Below, one piece after another: positions 59,141 through 64,000 of a stretch of DNA of 64,000 bases. The notes beneath the pieces were generated by a model, which was given only the letters and a program-made list of their open reading frames with translations, was not told the origin of the DNA and did not search any database. Position 1 is the stretch's first letter. The number at the start of each line of letters is the position of its first letter. The position numbers and the translations under genes are program-made. This DNA comes from Bog-532 sp963732345 (GTDB lineage: Bacteria; Actinomycetota; Actinomycetes; Streptosporangiales; Streptosporangiaceae): assembly GCA_963732345.1 (NCBI GenBank), contig CAVSZI010000007.1, positions 1 to 64,000 of the forward strand, written 5' to 3'.

Positions 59141-60160
59141 ATGACTGAGCCCGACTACCGTGCCTGCGCCGCCGCCGGAATCGGCGCGCTGCAGCGGTGG
59201 TACGTTCCGCGTACCGGCCTGTGGAAGGGGACCGGCTGGTGGAACGCTGCCAACGCTCTGACCGCAGTGATCGGTTACACACAGCGGACCGGTGACCGCA
59301 GCTATGCGGGGGTCATCGAGACGACGTTCCGGGGCGCCCGGCGGCGGCATCGTCATTTCATCAACAGGTTCTACGACGACAACGCGTGGTGGGCGCTGGC
59401 GTGGGTCGCGGCGTATGACCTTACTGGTGAGCGCCGTTACCTCGACGCCGCCGAGAGGATCTTCGCCTACAACCAGGGCGGCTGGGATGATACGTGCCGC
59501 GGCGGCCTGTGGTGGAACACGGACAGGAAATACAAGAACGCGATCACCAATGAGCTGTTCTTCACGCTGGCGGCCCGGCTGTATCAGCGCACGCGGGGTG
59601 ACCACGAGCGCTACCGGTCATCGGCGCTGCGGACATGGGAGTGGCTGCGCGCGAGCGGCATGATCGGCGCCAGCGGCCTGGTCAATGATGGGCTCACGCC
59701 GGCCTGCGTGAACAATCGCGGCACGACATGGACCTACAACCAGGGCGTGATCCTCGGCGGCCTCGCCGCCATGTACGAGATCACCAGTGACCGCGCCTAC
59801 CTGCAGCAGGGAGAGTTCATCGCCGACGCCGTGCTGAGCGAGCTGACCACCCCGCCGTCGGCGAGTCCGCCGGGCATTCTCACCGAGCCCTGCGAGGCGT
59901 CCACCGGAGGCTGCAACGGGGACCAGGTTCAGTTCAAAGGGATCTTCGTCCGCCACTTCCACGACTTCTACCTGCACAGCCGCCGCCCCGCCTACACTGC
60001 GTTCATCCTCGCTAACGCCCGCTCCATCTGGGAGAACGACAAGAACGCGGGCAACGAATTCGGGCTGCGCTGGACCGGGCCCTTCGACCACGCCGATGCT
60101 GGGCGGCAAAGTTCGGCCCTCGACGCCCTTAACGCCGCGATCACCCTCGCCGGGAGCTAA
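59141..60160 (+). CDS. Glycoside hydrolase family 76 (alpha-1,6-mannanase-like)
   Basis: A 339-residue (alpha/alpha)6-barrel-type protein with GH76 features: ALQRWYVPRTGLWKGTGWWN, NRFYDDNAWWALAWVAAYDL (catalytic Asp-Asp pair), GGLWWNTDRKYKNAITNELF, and TYNQGVILGGLAAMYE. It cleaves alpha-1,6-mannan. There is no signal peptide from the ATG at 59141, which is unusual because most GH76 enzymes are secreted; it could act inside the cell or leave by an unusual route. The GT-C mannosyltransferase-like gene beside it suggests a linked mannan metabolism. Confidence 0.85.
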   Translation: MTEPDYRACAAAGIGALQRWYVPRTGLWKGTGWWNAANALTAVIGYTQRTGDRSYAGVIETTFRGARRRHRHFINRFYDDNAWWALAWVAAYDLTGERRYLDAAERIFAYNQGGWDDTCRGGLWWNTDRKYKNAITNELFFTLAARLYQRTRGDHERYRSSALRTWEWLRASGMIGASGLVNDGLTPACVNNRGTTWTYNQGVILGGLAAMYEITSDRAYLQQGEFIADAVLSELTTPPSASPPGILTEPCEASTGGCNGDQVQFKGIFVRHFHDFYLHSRRPAYTAFILANARSIWENDKNAGNEFGLRWTGPFDHADAGRQSSALDALNAAITLAGS

Positions 60161-60386
60161 AGCCCGATTCGGCGGCACGGGTTGCGGAGGATGCGCCAGT
60201 ACGCACGTCGACGATCTCATTAGGGAGCCCTCCCGGGAGCGCTGTCATGGGCCCATCGGCCCTGATGTCTGCGGACAGGTCATCGTAACGTTCGCCCTGG
60301 AGACACGGGACCGGGCCGACCGACGGCCAAAGCGGGGGTGGGCAGGTGGACCAGCGGAGCTCTAGCGATCACCGCGGGGTGGGTGC

Positions 60387-61862
60387 GTGGTGTATGTCGT
60401 GATGGTGGCGTCCGAGTGCGCGCCCGCCGCTAAGGCTGGCGGGCTCGGTGATGCGGTGTCCGGTCTCAGCCGGGAACTGGAGCTCAGGGGCCACGCGGTC
60501 GAGATCATCCTGCCGAAGTATGCCGGCCTGCAGTACTCAGATATATGGGGCCTGCAGCCGACGTATCACGACTTGTGGGTGCCGTGGTACGGGCAAGCAG
60601 TCCGCTGCACGGTGTGGTTCGGCTACGCAAACGGGCGGAAATGCTTTTTTATCGATCCACATTCGGCAGCTGACTTTTTCGGCCGGGACCGGCTGTACGG
60701 GTACGGAGACGATGCGGAGCGGTTCGCGTTCTTTTCCAAGGCAGCCCTCGAGTTCATGTTGCGGGCCAATAAGCGCCCCGATATCATTCATTGTCACGAC
60801 TGGCAGACTGGGCTGGTCCCCGTCCTGCTGTATGAGCAATACAGCGAGGTAATGCCGGACCAGAGAGTGTGCTACACCATACATAATTTCCGTCATCAGG
60901 GCACCAGTGACGAGCGGGTGCTCTGGGCTACTCAGCTTGGCCGGCGCGGGCATTTCATGGATGCCAACCGGCTGGGCGATGACTTCCGCTACCGGGGTCT
61001 GAATCCGATGAAGGGCGGGGTGGTGTATTCGAATTTTGTAACCACGGTATCCCCGAGTCACGCCGATGAGGCGCTGTACGGTGACGCCAGTTTTGGGATC
61101 GGCCGCACCCTGAAGGAGCATCAGGGCAAGTTCCGCGGAGTACTTAACGGTATCGATTACGACGTATGGAACCCCGCGACAGACCCGCTCCTGCCGGCCT
61201 GTTATTCGATCGACAACATCGGGCGCGAACACCAGAACGCAGAGGCGCTCAGAGACCGGTTCTGGCTGCGCAAAGGCCGCCGCCCAATTGTCGCGTACAT
61301 AGGAAGGCTGGACGAGCAGAAGGGCATGCACCTGGTCCATCATGCCCTCTTCTACACCCTGGCCCACGGCGGTCAGTTCGTGCTCATCGGTGACGCCTAC
61401 CACCAGGACAGCATCAATGACCATTTCTGGCACCTCAAGGACTACCTCAACGACAACGAGGATTGTCACCTCGAAATCGGCTACCGCGAGGAATTGGCTC
61501 ATCTCATCTATGCGGGCGCGGACCTGCTGGTGGTGCCCAGCATGTTCGAGCCGTGCGGGCTGGCTCCGCTGATCGCGATGAGGTACGGAACGGTGCCCGT
61601 GGTGCGGGCGACCGGCGGCATGATCGACACCGTGTTCGACCACGACCACTCGGGGCGCCCGCTGGCCGAGCGCAATGGGTACGTGTTTCACCATACGGAC
61701 AACCAGGCCATCGAGTCCGCGCTCAGCCGCGCCCTCAGGCTGTGGTCCACCCGCCCGGGCGAGTTCCGCAAGCTCGTGGCCAACTGCATGCGCGCCGATT
61801 ACTCGTGGGCCCGGCCCGGCCAGGAATACCTGGATATTTACGAGCACATCCGGCACAAGTGA
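60387..61862 (+). CDS. glgA: Glycogen synthase (GT5)
   Basis: A 491-residue GT5 glycogen synthase: N-terminal EC-APAAKAGGLGDAV with the ADP-glucose-binding KxGGL, DIIHCHDWQTGLVPVLLYEQ, VSPSHADEAL, FRGVLNGIDYDVWNP, YIGRLDEQKGMHLVHHAL and the C-terminal SMFEPCGLAPLIAMRYG. It transfers glucose from ADP-glucose to the growing alpha-1,4 chain. The GT5 type differs from the actinobacterial GlgM/GT4 type, and codon use is less GC-biased than in neighbours, hinting at acquisition. GTG 60387. The stop falls in a 14-bp repeat array. Confidence 0.92.
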   Translation: MVYVVMVASECAPAAKAGGLGDAVSGLSRELELRGHAVEIILPKYAGLQYSDIWGLQPTYHDLWVPWYGQAVRCTVWFGYANGRKCFFIDPHSAADFFGRDRLYGYGDDAERFAFFSKAALEFMLRANKRPDIIHCHDWQTGLVPVLLYEQYSEVMPDQRVCYTIHNFRHQGTSDERVLWATQLGRRGHFMDANRLGDDFRYRGLNPMKGGVVYSNFVTTVSPSHADEALYGDASFGIGRTLKEHQGKFRGVLNGIDYDVWNPATDPLLPACYSIDNIGREHQNAEALRDRFWLRKGRRPIVAYIGRLDEQKGMHLVHHALFYTLAHGGQFVLIGDAYHQDSINDHFWHLKDYLNDNEDCHLEIGYREELAHLIYAGADLLVVPSMFEPCGLAPLIAMRYGTVPVVRATGGMIDTVFDHDHSGRPLAERNGYVFHHTDNQAIESALSRALRLWSTRPGEFRKLVANCMRADYSWARPGQEYLDIYEHIRHK

Positions 61863-61933
61863 GCCCTGGGAAGTGAGCCACGGGAAGTGAGCCCTGGGAA
61901 GTGAGCCCCGGGAAGTGAGCCCCGGGAAGTGAG
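61857..61933 (+). repeat. 14-bp tandem repeat after glgA
   Basis: AAGTGAGCCCTGGG and one- to two-base variants at 61857, 61871, 61885, 61899 and 61913, then a partial copy AAGTGAG at 61927. Every copy carries GTGAG with TGA in a fixed register, and the first includes the glgA stop codon. Confidence 0.92.
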
Positions 61934-62046
61934 CTTATGGAGCCGCTCGCCGAGTATGTCGACGGCCTGCCGAATCGGACTTCCGGCCGGGCGGCAGGGA
62001 CCTATGCCCTATGGCTTGGCGGGGACCTGTGCGGTCTACTGCTGGG

Positions 62047-62115
62047 ATGTTCGTCAGCGACGACGCGCGGCTGGACGTCAGCTTCACTGCGGCTCAGGCC
62101 CGGCTGGCGACGTCG
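62047..62115 (+). pseudogene. SRPBCC-like N-terminal relic
   Basis: ATG 62047 reads MFVSDDARLDVSFTAAQARL and then breaks. It resembles the N-terminus of the SRPBCC-like protein at 9795-10325 and its actinobacterial relatives. The rest of the gene is missing. Confidence 0.3.
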
Positions 62116-62207
62116 TGCTGGTTCACCAACGCCTGCGCCTGCGCCGGCATCGGACTGTGCCGTGGGTGCAGCGAATGGAGAAACGCCGGATGCTTGAGGA
62201 AGCAGCG

Positions 62208-63062
62208 ATGCCGTTTACGCGGCGGGTGGATCTGCCCGGCCGCGGGACGACACAGGTGTGGGAGTGCGCCGGTCCGCGCGGCGCTGACACGGTCGTGCTT
62301 ATCCATGGGGTGGCGTGCACGGCCGAGTTGAACTGGGGGAAGGTTTTCGCGCCGCTCGGACGTCATTTCCGGGTCGTCGCTGCCGACCTGCGTGGCCACG
62401 GCGACGGGATCCGGCTGAGTTCACGGTTCCGGCTTGAGGACTGCGCGGACGATATCGCCGCGCTGGCCGGCGTCCTTGATATCCGCAGGTTTGCCGCCGT
62501 GGGTTATTCCATGGGCGGTATGGTGGCCCAGCTGCTGTACCGGCGGCACGCCGCGCTGCTGTCCGGTCTGGTGCTGTGCTCCACCGCGACCAACGTCCGC
62601 GGATCACCGGCGGAGCAGCTGGCCGCTAGCGCGATGCCGGCGGTGGCCGCCGCGCTGCGCTGGAACCCGATGCTGAACCTGATGGGCGCCGAGGCTTTCG
62701 GCACGGCGCTGCTGGGCCGCGTTGACGACCCGGCAACAGGCACATGGGTCCGCGCCCAGCTGCGCCGGACCACTCTGGCTACCGTCGTCTCAGCCATGGA
62801 CGCCGTCTGCGAGTTCACCTCGGACAGCTGGATCAGCCAGGTCGATGTGCCCACCGCGGTGATCGTCACGGACCGGGACCGTGTGGTGCCGCCAGGCCGC
62901 CAGCTTGAGCTGGCCCGGGCGATCCCGGGCGCATCGGTCCACCACCTGGACGCCGATCACGGGGCCTGCGTCAACGCGCCGCACCTGTTCGCCCCCGCGC
63001 TGCTCGGGGCCTGCTGGTCGGTGGCGCCTGGCCGCGGCCGCACGCTGCGCACGCCAGCCTGA
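62208..63062 (+). CDS. Alpha/beta-fold hydrolase
   Basis: A 284-residue alpha/beta hydrolase: VVLIHGVACTAELNWG (oxyanion region), VAADLRGHGDG, nucleophile elbow AVGYSMGGMVAQLL, acid in VIVTDRDRVVPPG, and catalytic His in LDADHGACVN. ATG 62208 with GAGGAAG at 62196-62202 is preferred; the open frame upstream is low-complexity. The substrate is not identifiable; lipase/esterase or C-C hydrolase activity is possible. It lies downstream of glgA but separated by the repeat array. Confidence 0.8.
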   Translation: MPFTRRVDLPGRGTTQVWECAGPRGADTVVLIHGVACTAELNWGKVFAPLGRHFRVVAADLRGHGDGIRLSSRFRLEDCADDIAALAGVLDIRRFAAVGYSMGGMVAQLLYRRHAALLSGLVLCSTATNVRGSPAEQLAASAMPAVAAALRWNPMLNLMGAEAFGTALLGRVDDPATGTWVRAQLRRTTLATVVSAMDAVCEFTSDSWISQVDVPTAVIVTDRDRVVPPGRQLELARAIPGASVHHLDADHGACVNAPHLFAPALLGACWSVAPGRGRTLRTPA

Positions 63063-63133
63063 CGCCGCCGGTCCGGGCTACCTAGCGCACCCTGACCGTC
63101 TGGGAGCCGGTCCGCCCGGGACCGGGTCCTTCG

Positions 63134-63799
63134 CTAGGACAGGGGCTGGGGCGCCTGGCCGGTCACGATATAACCGCTGCCGAGCGCTAGCTCGCGAACG
63201 TGGACGTCTTCGATCAGCCGCTCCAGATGACTCCATGGCCGGTCGAAACCCTCGAAGCTCCGCACAAAGGGAGCGTGCAGCATCCTGGCTTGCAGGTTCA
63301 CGCCCACCATCCACCGCGCGGCCCACTTGCCGCCGCCCGCCGCCACCCATGCCCCCGGACGGAGCTTGGTCATGACGTTCCGCAGCGCGTCCGGGGACTG
63401 CAGGATGTCGTGGACGGCGCAGAAAAGAGCCGCATCCGCGGTCACCGGGATCTGCGCGTCCTCGGCCGGTGACTCCACGACCGTGACGTTACGCCAGCCC
63501 TCGCCGGCGATGCGTTCGCGCGCCACCGCCGCCATCTCGGATGACTCCTCGATGCCGACGACACCGCCCTGCGGGCCGACCTTCTCCCGGAGCAGGCCGC
63601 AGCACAGCCCCGTCCCGGACCCCACATCCAGGACCACCTGCCCCCGGCGGACCGGGAGCGCCTCGATGATCGCCCGGCGGTAGGACTGGAACGCGCCCGT
63701 CCTCTGGTCGTAGGAGCGGGCCTGCTCGCCATAGGCCGCCTGCGCGGCCCGCCGGTCCAGCCGATGCACATCCGCCCCGGAAGCGCTCGTTTTGCTCAT
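63134..63799 (-). CDS. SAM-dependent class I methyltransferase
   Basis: A 221-residue methyltransferase: motif I VVLDVGSGTGLCCGLL, motif II acidic loop VVGIEESSEMAAVARERI, then VTVVESPAEDAQIPV and ALFCAVHDILQSPDALRNVM (motif IV/post-IV). The UbiE/Methyltransf_11 group fits, acting on a small molecule. ATG 63799 follows GAGGATT. It is the last gene; 63800-64000 shows nothing recognisable. Confidence 0.83.
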   Translation of the reverse strand: MSKTSASGADVHRLDRRAAQAAYGEQARSYDQRTGAFQSYRRAIIEALPVRRGQVVLDVGSGTGLCCGLLREKVGPQGGVVGIEESSEMAAVARERIAGEGWRNVTVVESPAEDAQIPVTADAALFCAVHDILQSPDALRNVMTKLRPGAWVAAGGGKWAARWMVGVNLQARMLHAPFVRSFEGFDRPWSHLERLIEDVHVRELALGSGYIVTGQAPQPLS

Positions 63800-64000
63800 A
63801 ATCCTCGCCCACTTCTGTCTATGGGAGCGACACCTCTGGGGGGTTCCCGGGCGCGCCCATCCGAAACGGAGCCAAAGTCTCCAATGACTCGCGATTTATC
63901 TGTACGCAGGCGCCAGCCCGGACCCTGACGTCTGCGATCGCCGGAAGCTAACACCCTTGCCGGTGGCGGCTTGAGGATCTCCAGGCGGGTTGAGGAACTT

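Overview
The window looks like chromosome from a high-GC actinobacterium. Third codon positions are almost all G or C, GTG and TTG starts are frequent, and several families are typical of the phylum: a GNAT-first Pat-type lysine acylase, an actinobacterial ETF/FixC/OYE set, LytR-CpsA-Psr, GH76, and aspartyl aminopeptidase. No rRNA gene, complete tRNA gene or CRISPR array was found. Gene remnants and one-base frameshifts are unusually common. They may reflect real decay or uncorrected sequencing indels, so every frameshift is flagged separately.

Layout. 0.2-10.3 kb: glycogen debranching enzyme GlgX; a translationally coupled kaiC-kaiB pair; a HAD phosphatase-HerA/FtsK-like ATPase fusion whose reading frame has no stop and runs antisense through the next gene; that gene, a convergent GNAT/ADP-forming acyl-CoA synthetase protein; and an SRPBCC-like protein. 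10.6-16.2 kb: a protease-signalling module, with a TPR-CHAT caspase-like protein (frameshifted) divergent from a subtilase, an ECF-type sigma factor and a small partner protein. 16.2-20.3 kb: LuxR and DMT-transporter remnants, a 17-bp tandem repeat, a membrane protein, an MFS transporter and an alpha/beta hydrolase. 20.4-26.2 kb: a complete pyruvate dehydrogenase operon (aceE, E2, lipoyl-E3). 26.3-28.5 kb: a scrapyard with an antiporter remnant and an IS200/IS605-type tnpB element sitting inside a broken P-loop gene.

28.5-36.4 kb: a lipoprotein, a Ser/Thr kinase and beta-propeller sensor separated by a frame-breaking minisatellite, a polytopic membrane protein, an M18 aminopeptidase, an acyl-CoA carboxylase carboxyltransferase and a CsbD-like protein. 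36.7-46.2 kb: a tightly coupled operon for two FadH/OYE-type oxidoreductases, ETF alpha, FixC, FixX and ETF beta, of the kind associated with mycofactocin redox chemistry, preceded by a two-component system. 46.1-53.8 kb: an Fe-alcohol-dehydrogenase remnant, an aldehyde dehydrogenase, a TetR regulator with matching palindromes, BadI-like and MenB-like hydrolases, HpnJ and an SDR. 54.0-64.0 kb: a truncated aldo/keto reductase, then cell-envelope and glycan genes (M23 peptidase, LCP ligase, GT-C mannosyltransferase-like protein, GH76, glycogen synthase), an alpha/beta hydrolase and a methyltransferase.

How the genes may work together. GlgX and GlgA bracket the window as glycogen metabolism. The OYE-ETF-FixC genes should pass electrons from dehydrogenases to the quinone pool. 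TetR with BadI/MenB-like enzymes suggests controlled ring-cleaving acyl-CoA degradation. The CHAT-subtilase-sigma module is the best candidate for an under-described biological system.
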